A DNA stretch of 27,932 nucleotides, from assembly GCA_003427395.1 (NCBI GenBank), contig BFEA01000164.1, positions 2,765,657 to 2,793,588 on the forward strand. The letters are read 5' to 3'. The notes beneath the pieces are model-generated. The model was given only the letters and a program-made list of their open reading frames with translations. It had not been told where the DNA came from and did not search any database. Both the position numbers and the translations under genes were made by a program. Position 1 is the stretch's first letter. Each line of letters opens with the position of its first letter. Shown here piece after piece: positions 1 through 8,547 of the stretch. Source of the stretch: Chara braunii (Eukaryota > Streptophyta > Charophyceae > Charales > Characeae).

Positions 1-68
1 CATAGCTCCAGCTCCATCTTCGAGGTACCTGCATCAAGGCGCCAACTTCACAGGTTAGTACTGGACAC

Positions 69-88
69 AGAGAGAGAGAGAGAGAGAG
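69..88. repeat. (AG)n microsatellite
   Basis: Ten uninterrupted AG dinucleotides. A second, 14-base AG run lies at 169-182. Simple repeats of this kind are common in 5' untranslated and LTR sequence. Confidence 0.95.
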
Positions 89-168
89 TTCTTCTTCTTC
101 CTCTTCTATGTCCACCATCTCTTCTTCCCCTCTCACCACCTGACTTCTCAGTATCAGCAGACTACGAC

Positions 169-182
169 AGAGAGAGAGAGAG
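169..182. repeat. (AG)n microsatellite
   Basis: Seven AG dinucleotides, the second such run within about 100 bases. Confidence 0.9.
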
Positions 183-454
183 TTGTGACTTGAGACTTGA
201 CGACATTGGATCCAGACTCGACCTTTTGGGATTCAGACAGTTCGACGAGGGACTATTTGGGCCTGTGCTGAACACTTGGTGTTGACGACATTCCCATCTT
301 CCCCTCTTCTTCGTCTAACCCCCATCTCCTTCGTCTGTGTATGGTTGGGGCTGGCGCAGTCTTCCTGTGTGAAGCGCCAGACCCCTTCACACCATGGAAT
401 GATGATGATGATGTATGTTTGGGGCTGCATTGCAATATTGATTGTTCGGATCAT

Positions 455-466
455 TGGTATCTAAGT
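455..466 (+). promoter_or_regulatory. Weak primer-binding-site-like sequence for E1
   Basis: The bases TGGTATCTAAGT match the canonical initiator-Met tRNA primer site TGGTATCAGAGC at 9 of 12 positions, including the first seven. The site follows a CA that could be the LTR end, and the E1 ORFs begin about 80 bases downstream. In LTR retrotransposons this site primes minus-strand DNA synthesis. The mismatches at positions 8, 9 and 12 could be decay or could mean this is chance; position is the main support. Confidence 0.3.
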
Positions 467-540
467 CTTCCGCTGTGCTATCTGATACTTTGTATTGAAA
501 GGTCGGTTCTTGTTCTGGTCTGCACCTATACGGTATGCAA

Positions 541-990
541 CAGGCTGCGTGTCAGCGGAGGGAAATGGAAATGGAAAGGGTAGATGTGTGGGTGGAACCT
601 GGGGATAGAGGAAGCGTGAGGCGACCCGTCAGAACCATGCGATGCGTGTTGCCTCCCTTTCTGGTGGATGCGGTCTTCAGAACCCGGAGCAGGCTAGTAC
701 GGATATGCTAGTCCATGACGACCCTCGAACTATACCAGTGCGCTAGGCAAGACTTCTTTCGGTTGTCGGTAGAAATGGGGCCGTTTGAGGGGAATTGGGC
801 GGAGGAGCTGACTGAGATGTTAAACTGGCTTAGCGTGGACAATGTTTTTTTCCTTAGCTCTGTGCATTGGGGGATAGTCTACAGAAATGTGGCGGTAGGG
901 ATGATATTCTTGGAAGGGGTGAGGGAACTGTTCTACAACGAAGAGGATGACTTCAGTGATGAGGACGAAGATGAGGAGATAAAGGACTGA
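541..990 (+). pseudogene. Extra ORF upstream of gag, repeat unit 1 (partial B module plus A module)
   Basis: I do not recognise this protein. Read in frame 1, bases 541-645 look like the tail of a B module and 646-990 form a full A module ending in a strongly acidic tail (EEDDFSDEDEDEE). Counting from the Val codon at 646, this A module aligns without any gap for 96 codons to the one starting at Trp 1503. A shared GPF-x-G block occurs at module residues 45-49, with F37, R39, S41, I77, V78, R80, V92, L95 and F96 also identical; by hand I count 17 identities in 96. One in-frame TAG (709-711) interrupts it. It lies 5' of gag and on the same strand, so it is probably an additional retrotransposon ORF, not a host gene. 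Function unknown. Confidence 0.45.
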
Positions 991-1140
991 GACTTCTAAG
1001 GAGGGTGACTTACTTAGGGAGACCGAGTGGCCTGGTATTGAGCAGGAAGGGAAAAGATGACTAGAAGAGGAAATGATGATGGAATACACCTTCAAGGGAT
1101 GGGAACCAAGGCGACTCAGAGGAGGAATAAAAATGCCTAA

Positions 1141-1811
1141 ACCGGTCGAAACGAGTGGAGGGGAACCACGTGCGATTGGGTTGGGTTTGAGGCTGCCCCA
1201 AGGTTATCATATGTATGGATAGAGCGGATTTGGAACCCGATAAGGGAAGAGGAAGGTTGGGACGAGATGGCAGAAGGCAAAGTTGAATCGGTCGGGACGG
1301 TCGTCCTTTCCCAAGATGGGTGGCGCCTATTCTGCACTATGCTAGCAATAGGACAGGACCTGATGTGGCTTCTGGGGGATGCAGAGGCGCGGACCCGAAA
1401 AAAAGGCAGGAGGTTCGCCAACGAGGGATGGGACGAAGTTAATAACAGAGTCGTGATGGGGGATGGAAGGAACTCAAGCCTCCCAGCCTACGAACGACGG
1501 CGTGGGTACCCGAGTTCGTGGCCGAGTGGTTTGGGGGTTTCGAGCACATCGTAGACGTGGCCGACTCCATGAAAGAAGTACACATAGAGTGTGCCTGGCT
1601 GACTAAGGAATTCTATAGGATCTCGTTAAAGTATGGGCCCTTCTACGGAGATAAAGCCGGGGAGATCCTCACCGTCCCGAGGATAGGCAAGTATAACCGC
1701 CTAGAGGTAGACGCGGAAGCTTGGGACGCCATAGTTAGCCGAGAGGCGGTGGCCGCCCCATCCTACGTGGATGATGTTTTTAAATTGTTTGAGGTAATGT
1801 GGTTCGATTAA
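1141..1811 (+). pseudogene. Extra ORF upstream of gag, repeat unit 2 (B and A modules)
   Basis: This is an unrecognised protein and the most complete unit. The B module runs in frame 1 from the codon after the stop at 1138. It begins near an EWR motif (1153-1161) and contains a DGWRLF stretch that corresponds to TGWHLL in unit 3. Near 1460 the reading shifts to frame 3, where GWKEL (about 1463-1477), WVPEF (1503-1517) and the A module follow to the stop at 1809-1811. The A module has FYRISLKYGPFYG matching FFRLSVEMGPFEG of unit 1 at identical module positions, and a C-terminal SYVDDVFKLF helix-like segment matching FLEGVRELF. The frameshift between B and A marks it as decayed. The spacing from EWR to WVP is about 350 bases here and 330 in unit 3. 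Confidence 0.45.
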
Positions 1812-1888
1812 AGGGACCAGGAAATCGAACACCACAGGGAGGTCGGAGTGTGGAGGACGCATGTAAACTAGGGTGTAACATAAGAAAA

Positions 1889-1902
1889 GGGGGGGGGGGG
1901 GG
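1889..1902. repeat. Homopolymer of 14 G
   Basis: An uninterrupted run of 14 G lies between the second and third repeat units of the upstream ORF. Such runs are slippage-prone in cells and in sequencing, so the length and local reading frame are uncertain. Confidence 0.9.
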
Positions 1903-2082
1903 CATGTACATTAGCTTAGCGGATCATGCAAGGGGATTAAAACAAGCGAAGGTGTCCGACCATTATGGGAACGAAAGTGAGACACATGACAAGAAAGGAG
2001 AAAGGGGACATAAGTGGGGAGGAAAACGGTAGGAAGATGGACAGTTGCTGAAGAACGGGTCGTAATCCTTTCTATGTGAACT

Positions 2083-2725
2083 ATGCAGGAAATCACCGAA
2101 ACAGCAATGGCGGCAAGACGTGTGCGGGCTGAACGCCAGCCCCGGTACCCCGGACCGCCCTGGAATAACGGCGGACGATGGGAAGTGTCCCTCCCGTCAA
2201 ATTCCAACTTTCGGGGATTCGACGTGGAATGGCGGGCCGTGACTCTAGGGAGAGACAGCGCCTTCATGTTGGTGGAATGTCGGTGGACGGGGATGAGACT
2301 CAACCGGGGGCCTGGGGATGACCTGTTTTCCAATCTAGAGGTAACCGGGGTCCTATACCTACCCGAGACTGGCTGGCACTTGCTGGGGATAGGAATAGCG
2401 CAAGGCCACGAGCTGGCTCCCGTCTTTCAGAGGGCGGCCCGGGTGTTGACGCGGATAGGACAATCAGTCAGGGGTAGAAGAAATGTGGACTTACTTACCA
2501 GGGTGGAGATGGGAGGTTGGAGGGAATTGAGGGCACTAACCACGCCGCTGAGGTGTTGGGTCCCCTGATTTATGATAGACCTCATCTTTGGGAGCCTCGC
2601 AAGGGCGCAGGAGCTGGCAGACTCGGAGGGAAATCGAGATAGGGGAGAGTTATCTAGCGGGGGTGGCTCAACTATTCAAGGAGTCTACCGAACCGGAAGG
2701 GCCACGAGGACGAGAACGGGACTAG
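2083..2725 (+). pseudogene. Extra ORF upstream of gag, repeat unit 3 (B module plus internally deleted A module)
   Basis: This protein is not recognised. Frame 1 is open from an ATG at 2083 to a TGA at 2566-2568 (161 residues). It carries the B-module landmarks EWR (2227-2235), a hydrophobic SAFMLVE segment, TGWHLL and GGWREL, ending in CWVP. Reading past the TGA, the same frame continues as FMIDLIFG and then LADS, which matches the start of the A module of unit 2. The frame then changes to frame 2 near 2624, and an EIGESYLAGVAQLF segment matches the A-module C-terminus (VGMIFLEGVRELF in unit 1), ending at TAG 2723-2725. About 60 residues of the A module, including the GPF block, are missing. 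Stop, frameshift and internal deletion show it is non-functional. Confidence 0.42.
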
Positions 2726-3196
2726 CATCCACGGGCGGGGCAATAGGGCAAATCAAGTATAGTCCGCTACGTACAGGGGCTCACCGATGGAAATAAGGGA
2801 GGACCTTCGGACCGGACGATAAAAAAACACTAGAGAATAAAGGGGGGAGGATAAACTCCTAATGGTTGTCGTGACCCTGGAGGTCGGAAAGGGGAATACT
2901 GCTCGGGAAAGTTTTCCTTAGCAGAATGCCTAACCAGGACTCCTATGCGACGACCCGTCGGAACGGGGGCACTCTAAACGAGCCTGTGATAAAGGGAACT
3001 AAGTCATGTCCCTTAGCTCGGTAGGCCGGCAGGGCCGGTCGCGGCTCCTTTTTAGGGAAGCAATCGGGAAACGGAAATGGGGAGAAGGCTACTACCCGAA
3101 TAAAGATAAGCCAACAAAGCCAGAACCTATGGAACCTAAATGCCTCGCGCTGCATGTGTCCTGGGGGATCCTTTGGTTTATGCAGAACTAGGCAAA
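2726..3196 (+). other. Region between the upstream ORF and gag
   Basis: No recognisable domain is seen. A short ORF at 3006-3191 (61 residues, ATG after an in-frame stop) is basic and lysine-rich in its middle, but I cannot relate it to a family. The remainder has stops in every frame. It may be leader sequence or a decayed stretch of coding DNA. Confidence 0.4.
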
Positions 3197-4027
3197 ATGG
3201 CAACGGAAGATGAGACGGATAACCGTTGGAGCGAAGGAGGGCCAGGCTTAGGAGGCAATGCTGTGCAGAGCAAAGAGGGTTAGAAAGACAGAGAATCGAT
3301 AAATCCCGATGGTACCAAAGGGAACCGGAAGGAAATCTCCCCCGGGGAAAGCTCGGGAAAAGCCGGGGGAAGCAGGCAGGGGACTCAGGAGAACAAGGAG
3401 GGCAGAAATAAGGATAGGACAAGCCCTCGGAATTCAGAAGGAGCCGTGTCTAGGAAGGTGAGGGTCACGGATGCAAGGCGCAAACTAGCAGAGATAGAAA
3501 AAAGGACCGCGGAGTACAAGGTAAGATTGATTGAGGAAATGATGACTGGGAACGAAGAAGGCCCTCTGCAGGAGGAACCACAGGACAAATGGAAAACCGG
3601 CCAAGTCGGAATTCGGCAAGGGGAAAAGGGTAGTGACTGTGGGGGAACGCCGAGCAAAAGGAGGAAGGAGAGAGAGAACTCCCCGAGGATGGAAACTGAG
3701 AAAGCTACGACCCCCCCTGCCATAGATAGCCGGGCTAGCCGTTTGCTGACCATGCCGGCGGTAACGCGAGGATGTGAAGGACTCTGGAGCCTTAGGGAAA
3801 GGGTGCTGGGATGGTTCGACCCGGAAGGAACTGCAAAGACTAGGGAGGGACAGAAGGCCAGCAAGGAAGGGCAGGATACCAGTATGGCGGGTGAGGCTTG
3901 TAGCTCCGAAGGGGGCCTTAGGAAGATAGTACCGTCCCTCGCGCGGGCATTGAACAAAAACCAAGGCTACCTAGTGGACGCTAAGAAAAAGTTGTGTCTG
4001 ACGGGGCGAACATCACGGAGTTCCTAA
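3197..4027 (+). pseudogene. gag: E1 gag, N-terminal part
   Basis: The likely start is the ATG at 3197, in the good eukaryotic context AAAATGG. Frame 2 then reads on with a single TAG (3281-3283) to 4025-4027. The protein is highly charged: an acidic opening (MATEDETDNRW), a Lys/Arg/Gly/Ser-rich middle, then a helical charged stretch around RRKLAEIEKRTAEYKVRLIEEMM (from about 3479; given in pieces: RRKLAEIEKR, TAEYKVRLIEEMM). A basic cluster KRRKERE lies near 3658. These are typical of the poorly conserved N-terminal part of Ty3 Gag, which packs RNA and assembles particles in the cytoplasm. The next domain continues in frame 1, so a one-base shift lies near 3984-3994. Confidence 0.6.
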
Positions 4028-4425
4028 TAGATTACGAGAATCTGGCCGCGTTGTTGAGATGGACCGAAGAAGAAAAGATGGACCACCTGGGGCAGCATGT
4101 GTCTTTGAGCTTAGGGCGGGACATAATGGCCATCGTAGTCGCGAGCCGATCCTGGAAGGAAACTCGGGATGTGATGATGAGGAAATACTTGGCAGTCCAA
4201 AGGAAGAACTTCGCAACATACAATGACTTCCTCCGGGAGTTTACCTTGGTAGCACTAAGGATCCCCGGGGTTACGGACCGGATAATGAGCAAATACTTCC
4301 TCAGGCAGTTCCTCGAGTTCGACAAAGACAAGATTTTGTCGGCTTACCAACAGACGAGCAAGTTTGTAAACACCAGGGACGTTGATTTTAGCACAGTGAC
4401 GGATCTGGCCGAAAAGACACAGTAG
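3994..4425 (+). pseudogene. gag: E1 gag, capsid-like (retrotransposon gag) domain
   Basis: Frame 1, 144 codons ending at TAG 4423-4425. The pattern of a retrotransposon gag capsid domain is visible. A FLIDYENLA opening is followed by a helical region with LLRWTEEEKMDHL, then SLGRDIMAIV, a W-K-x-x-RDVMMRKYL segment and YNDFLREFTLVALRIPG. The family assembles the virus-like particle shell. Upstream (frame 2) and downstream (frame 3) Gag parts are in other frames. The changes sit at A-rich stretches, but ordinary indels during decay explain them as well as programmed shifting would. The RGY/F-type conserved residues cannot be checked without alignment. Confidence 0.72.
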
Positions 4426-4814
4426 TGACCGAGACATTGGCCTTGCTTAAGGAAAGGGAGGTCATAGATGTGACCGGTAGGACAGGCGACAAGGTAAAGA
4501 AGGGGATTGAAAGTCTACATGAACGCGTGCACGGAGTCAACAACAAGATTGAAAGGGTGGAGAACGCGCTACTGGTTATGCAGGCGCAAGTATCCCGACC
4601 CGCCCTCCCTCCCCAGGAAGCCGTAGTTCCGCCGGGGGTAGCCAATCGAGGATGCGGTCAGAGAGATCCTGCTAATGAGCAATGCAAGTATTGTACCGCG
4701 GTGGGGCATTTTGTGCGCGCATGTCCAAAACTCAACCATGGTATATTAAAAAGAAGATGTACCAGGTCATTAAGGGGATCAATATTCGGACCACAAGGAG
4801 AACGGGTGAATTGA
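4426..4814 (+). pseudogene. gag: E1 gag, nucleocapsid with CCHC zinc knuckle
   Basis: Frame 3, ending at TGA 4812-4814. The first third is helical and charged (LLKEREVIDV, then ESLHERVHGVNNKIERVENALL, a likely coiled coil). A proline-rich linker follows, then the perfect knuckle CKYCTAVGHFVRAC (4683-4724), with spacing C-x2-C-x4-H-x4-C. This is the RNA-binding nucleocapsid motif of retroviruses and LTR retrotransposons. The same frame remains the coding frame for the following linker and protease, up to 6017, interrupted only by stops. Confidence 0.85.
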
Positions 4815-5531
4815 AACTCACCAGGAGGGATGCGGCAAGCCATTATCATGCTCAATGGGTTAGAGATAGCGGTCGTAGAAGCTGAGTCGGTGGTCGATAT
4901 CATCTGGGATAAACTTCGGGGACGCGGGCCGAAAGTCAACTTCATTCTGGAAAATGACGGACGTGATAGGGTGAACGCAACTACTTAGCTAGGGACGGTT
5001 GGGAGAAGGATTATCTGTGACGCCGTGATGGAAGAGGTTGCTGGAAGCTTCGTGCCCCAGGCAGAGCCCGAGGCCCGGGAACCAGAGAAAGTTTATGGGA
5101 AACCTAGGGAAGAGGAGCCTACAGACAAAGTTACCGCTGCTAAAAAGAAGTTTAGATATCAAATCCCGATCTTAACCATGCTTGAGATCGATGACACCCT
5201 TAGCAAATTACTAGAAACCATGGTGTTAGTGTCGTTTCAGACCATGCTGCAAGCCAGCCCTAGGTTGCTCAAAGGGCTTAGACAACTGTTGACTTGATGG
5301 CGGGTAGAGATAAACGAAAACCCCGAATCACCGGAAGAAGAAAGGGAGGAGGAAGCTCCGCAAGAAGTCGCTAACCTTCAAAGGAGTCGTGGGGATTTGG
5401 AGGATCTCGAGAAAGCCTTTGCGGACATCCGCCTGAGCTTGCTTGGCCGAGAAGGTGGCGAGGTCATGAGGGCACCTCCCGGAACGAAGCTCAGCTTCCA
5501 TGCACTGCCCGTAGGAAAGCTGAAAATCTAG
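4815..5531 (+). pseudogene. E1 gag-protease linker region
   Basis: Frame 3 continues from the knuckle with stops at 4986 (TAG), 5295 (TGA) and 5529 (TAG), but no frameshift. Between the stops the text is plainly protein-like: NFILENDGRDRVNATT, an acidic/basic linker (EPEAREPEKVYGKPREEE), and a KKFRYQIPILT then SKLLETMVLVSFQTMLQASP block. That last block resembles the conserved segment ahead of the protease in basidiomycete-type Ty3 elements, where a short amphipathic 'LLGxSP' stretch is usual. An acidic PEEEREEEAPQE segment and a helical DLEDLEKAFADIRLSLLG follow. No enzymatic role is assigned. Confidence 0.6.
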
Positions 5532-6017
5532 ATCGGGACTCAGCATACCGATGCATTAGTAGACGGGGGAGCGGAAATCACTATCATAAGGAGAGATTTC
5601 GCAACAATCACGGACTGCACGGTAAATAAGGAAGTAACAGGGAGCATCCGGGGAGCCGGTGGGGAAATTCCATTCGCTGGGTATGTCACGAAATGCGCAG
5701 TCAAAGCGGGAATCAGGGAGTCAATCTGGTCGTTTCAGCGGATGACTGTAATGGAGGAAATGGATCACGACATAATCCTCGGGAGGCCATGGTGCGCAAA
5801 CGTAGAAATAATAGGCATGCACTTGCACGATGGCACGCACATGGTAGATATAAAGGACCCAGTGACCGGCCGGGGTGAGCTCCTCCGACTCCTTGGGACA
5901 GGAGGAGACCCTCCGAAGGGGAAATTGGCAACGTGGTCGCCGTCGTTCGAAGATAGCGCACGAAAAGGGGGCTTTCGCGTGGGAGGGTATGAGAGAAAGA
6001 GTAGAAATTATGATTGA
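5532..6017 (+). pseudogene. E1 aspartic protease
   Basis: Frame 3, 162 codons after TAG 5529, ending at TGA 6015-6017. The active-site motif reads ALVDGGAEITII, with the catalytic Asp codon at 5562-5564; the second hallmark is DIILGRPWCANVEI, the hydrophobic-hydrophobic-GRPW motif of Ty3 proteases. The enzyme would be a homodimer that cuts the Gag-Pol polyprotein. The residue after Asp is Gly where most retroviral-type proteases have Thr or Ser (DTG/DSG), which may be a lineage feature or a mutation. Its C-terminal part (from 5829) is the first copy of a 219-bp tandem duplication. Confidence 0.8.
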
Positions 6018-6266
6018 GGAGGCATTCAACAAGAAGGAATGGATCAAGATGGCACGTACATGGTAGATATAGAGGACCCAGTCACCGGCCGGGGTGAGCT
6101 CCTCCGACTCCTTGGGACAGGAGGAGACCCTCCGAAGGGGAAATTGGCAACGTGGTCGCCGTCGTTCGAAGATAGCGCTTGAAAAGGGGGCTTTCGCGCG
6201 GGAGGGTATGAGAGAAGAAGTAGAAATTATGATTGAGGAGGCATTCAACAAGAAGGAATGGATCAA
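5829..6266. repeat. Tandem duplication, 2 x 219 bp, at the protease C-terminus
   Basis: Copies are 5829-6047 and 6048-6266, head to tail and without spacer; the third occurrence of the junction word (GATGG at 6267) marks the end. I count 8 differences in 219 bases (about 96% identity). The unit is 73 codons, so it does not itself change frame, but copy 2 has acquired a TGA in frame 3 (6180). Each copy holds the end of the protease (MVDI-x-DPVTGRGELLRLLG) and the start of the following linker (EIMIEEAFNKKEWIKM) in a different frame. Confidence 0.95.
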
Positions 6267-6531
6267 GATGGGCCTGCCCCAGAAGAAGAGAAGGCAGGAG
6301 GACGAAGTCTTAGGTGTTATGGTGGCGGAAAATGAATCAGAAGTCGAACTCGAAGCAGGCCTGCCCAAGCGGAAAGAAGTGCGCATGGACGTGCCCGAAG
6401 TCGCACTCGAGATCCCCGATTTGTTACAACTCATCAAGGCCCTCAGATACCACAAAGTAGGAGTGGACTCGGCGGCCTTGGCCAAATTCAAGGAGAGTTG
6501 CAAAAGGGATATTGTCGGAATGGAAAATTAG
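6018..6531 (+). pseudogene. E1 protease-RT linker
   Basis: Frame 1 (open 6067-6531, stop TAG 6529-6531). It includes copy 2 of the 219-bp duplication and then unique sequence: KKRRQEDEVLGVMVAENESEVELEAG and a PEVALEIPDLLQLIKALRYHKVGVDSAALAKF segment (shown in pieces: PEVALEIPDLLQLIKAL, RYHKVGVDSAALAKF). It is charged and helical with no known catalytic motif. Such spacers lie between protease and RT in this lineage. The downstream RT part starts in frame 2. Confidence 0.55.
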
Positions 6532-6576
6532 TGAGTATTCAAGAGGCGACCAGGGTAAATCCTGACCGCTCATTTT

Positions 6577-7114
6577 TTAGGAGAAAGATCCCAGAAGGAA
6601 GTGTTCGAAAGTACAAGCCGTAGGGAAGAAAGCAAGACCGGTCTCGATCCTGCTAGAGACATCAAAGGAAGAGGCTATGGAGAAGGAGGAGGAAGTCCTT
6701 CGAATGATCCAAGAGAGGCGAGCGACGGAAGGGCATCGGATACCAGATGAGGTAGCTGATACAATGAAGATAGGGGTAGACGGATTCTTAACGGAAGAGG
6801 AAACCCGCCTGATCAAAAGGACCTGCCAAGAGTTTCACCTGGCTTTTGCCTTTAGTGATCACCAAAAGGGGCAGTTGGACGCGAAGCTGATCCCTCCAGT
6901 CATAATTCACACGGTAGAGCATGAGTGCTGGAATGACAAGGGTCCGTCCTATGAGTTTGGAATAGCGGAGGAAGTAACAGAACTTCTCCGAGCAAAGATG
7001 GACTCCTTCGTCGCAGAACCTACGGCGTCGCCATACGCGAACCGGTGGTTCGTCTTTCGGAAGCCCAACAAGACTCTAAGGTGGATTCAGGATCTGCAGA
7101 AGTTGATGTCGTAA
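6577..7114 (+). pseudogene. E1 reverse transcriptase, N-terminal (fingers) part
   Basis: Frame 2, open from after TAG near 6577 to TAA 7112-7114. It begins with a basic KVQAVGKKARPVSILLE stretch, the K-x-RPV motif often seen just before RT in this lineage, then an acidic helix (EKEEEVLRMIQERR). The RT proper follows: KLIPPVIIHTVEHECW, then EVTELLRAKMDSFVAEPTASPYANRWFVFRKPN and TLRWIQDLQKL (given in pieces; the W-F-x-x-RKPN and QDLQ blocks are RT motifs 1-2). The next residues continue in frame 1, so a frameshift lies at about 7105. Confidence 0.82.
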
Positions 7115-7665
7115 CCATCCGGGATGCTGGCTTGCTACTGCAGGCCGATCTATTAGCAGAGTCTCACGCCGGCTGGAGCATTTACTCCCAGATAGATCTG
7201 TACTTAGGGTACGAGTAGCTTCCATTGGATGTTCGGGATAGACCCTACACCGCAATGCACACCCCCGTAGGCCAGTTACAGATGCAGGTGACCCGTATGG
7301 GCTTCACAAATGCGTTAGCAGAAGCGCAACAGAGAATGCTCGCGGTAGCCGGAGACATGTTTCCAGAAAAGTGTGAGCACTACATCGATGACAACCCGAT
7401 CAAAGGTGCTCAAGAGAAGGACGAGACGGAAGTTCAACCGGGAATCCGAAGATTTGTATGGGACCATCTACAGGACATCAAGGACTTACTGCACCGATTC
7501 CTAGTATACAACATTACGGCTAGCGGGTTAAAGAGTATCCTAGCAGTACCGGAAGTAACCATACTAGGATTTCGCTGTGGCCCATACGGTAGGAAGCCAG
7601 ATCCGGCGAAGACGGATAAGATATCACAATGGCCAACACCCCTGCACACGACAACGGATTCTTAG
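7105..7665 (+). pseudogene. E1 reverse transcriptase, palm with YIDD
   Basis: Frame 1. It reads VTIRDAG, then YSQIDLYLGYE, a TAG (7216-7218), LPLDVRDRPYTAMHTPVG and MGFTNALAEAQQRM. The catalytic YIDD follows at 7381-7392, directly followed by NPIKGA. Next come PGIRRFVWDHLQDIKDLLHRF and VTILGFRCGPYGRKPDPAKTD (shown split). The TAG replaces a residue that is normally Gln in the conserved Y-D-Q-L/I position, consistent with a CAG to TAG change. The PIKG and IRRFVWDHLQD wording is that of basidiomycete-like Ty3 elements (MarY1 type), not of plant chromoviruses. RT copies the element RNA into DNA in particles. The frame ends at TAG 7663-7665. Confidence 0.85.
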
Positions 7666-8547
7666 GCGTAGTCGGCTTTTGGAGGATTTTCATTAAACAT
7701 TTTGCCAAAATCGCTGAGCCTATCCGGTCCACGATCAGAGAAGAAGGGACTATGGATTGGACGGAGGAGCGAGAAGGGGCCGTCCAAACACTCGAGGACA
7801 TACTGACGTCTGAGCAAGTCGCCTTGTCCGCACCCAGTTTTAATGACAGAGTGGGACGATCATTCATCCTAGAAACAGATGGAGGCATACTGGTTCAAAG
7901 GGATGAGGTAGGAAAAGAGAGGCCAATTAGGTTCGAAAGTAGAACCCTGAACTCCGCGGAACGGCGGTACTCACAATTCAAGGAGGTCCTAGCCATCTTG
8001 CATTGCCTCAAGACCTTTCAGGCCTACCTATTTGGGAGGCGGTTCATCCCAAGGATCGATCTGACGAATGTCGCAGGAGCCTTAAAGAATTATAGGCCTA
8101 TAGATCCGACGGTGGGGAGATGGGTAGGATATATGGCAGTTCGACTATAAAATCGAACAAATTGCTGGAATTAGAAACAAGGCCGATGGGATGAGTCGGG
8201 TCTGCATCATTCCCGAAGGGGTGGAGGATGCGGAGCCCATAGACGCATTTCTCGAGTACGAAGGAGGAACTCTTGCAGTGGACAATGAGATGATGGGCGA
8301 AGAATGCGCGTCGGGAGAACTGTTGATCCGAACTTTGGAGAAGGGGGCACCTGCCATAGTAGCAGAACTTAGAGAAGGACCAGTCACCACTCGAGGTCGC
8401 AAACAGGACAAAGTTTCGTGGGGAGCGATAGTAGGATCGAAGGAGGAATTAATAGCGGTGGCGGTTGAGGGAGGCCGGGAAGCCGTGATGAGCTTAGTGG
8501 AATCCTGGGAGAGGAAAGAGTTGCAGTGGGTGGTAAACCAGATGTAG
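7629..8547 (+). pseudogene. E1 RNase H domain and following linker
   Basis: Frame 3 (to 8150) begins with FLGVVGFWRIFIKHFAKIAEP, the RT thumb/connection (21 residues, in pieces FLGVVGFWRI and FIKHFAKIAEP). It continues to FILETDGG, whose Asp codon at 7878 is the likely first RNase H catalytic residue, then ERPIRFESRTLNSAERRYSQF with the second acidic position, and RRFIPRIDLTN. The expected bases just after ETDGG (usually -x-ALG-) appear deleted. Frame 1 takes over at 8151 with FDYKIEQIAGIRNKADGMSR, the standard end of RNase H (N-x-AD-x-LSR type), and an acidic linker to TAG 8545-8547. RNase H degrades the RNA strand of the RNA-DNA hybrid. Confidence 0.8.

Larger units (their letters stand above)
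1..453 (+). repeat. Probable U5-like end of a 5' LTR of element E1
   Basis: No credible gene is visible in this stretch. It is rich in CT/GA runs, has short unconvincing ORFs on both strands, and contains a 7-bp inverted repeat (CTGGCGC at 351-357 with GCGCCAG at 374-380). It ends in CA directly before a primer-binding-like TTGGTATC, and all E1 coding modules follow downstream in the same orientation, so the right-hand end of a 5' LTR is the simplest reading. The LTR start would lie outside the window, so no LTR pair can be compared and the call is inference from position. An 11-base word (CCATCTTCGAG) is shared with 18966 or nearby in the downstream LTR-like region, which is suggestive but far too short to prove identity. 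Confidence 0.3.

Noticed and set aside
3984-4417. Programmed -1 frameshift sites between the gag segments (AAGAAAAAG and GAAAAG)
   Set aside because: They do not fit X-XXY-YYZ in the coding frame, and the element has many other indels, so decay is the simpler explanation.
5721-6503. 260-codon minus-strand ORF with an internal repeat
   Set aside because: Antisense shadow of the protease region; the repeat is the 219-bp duplication.
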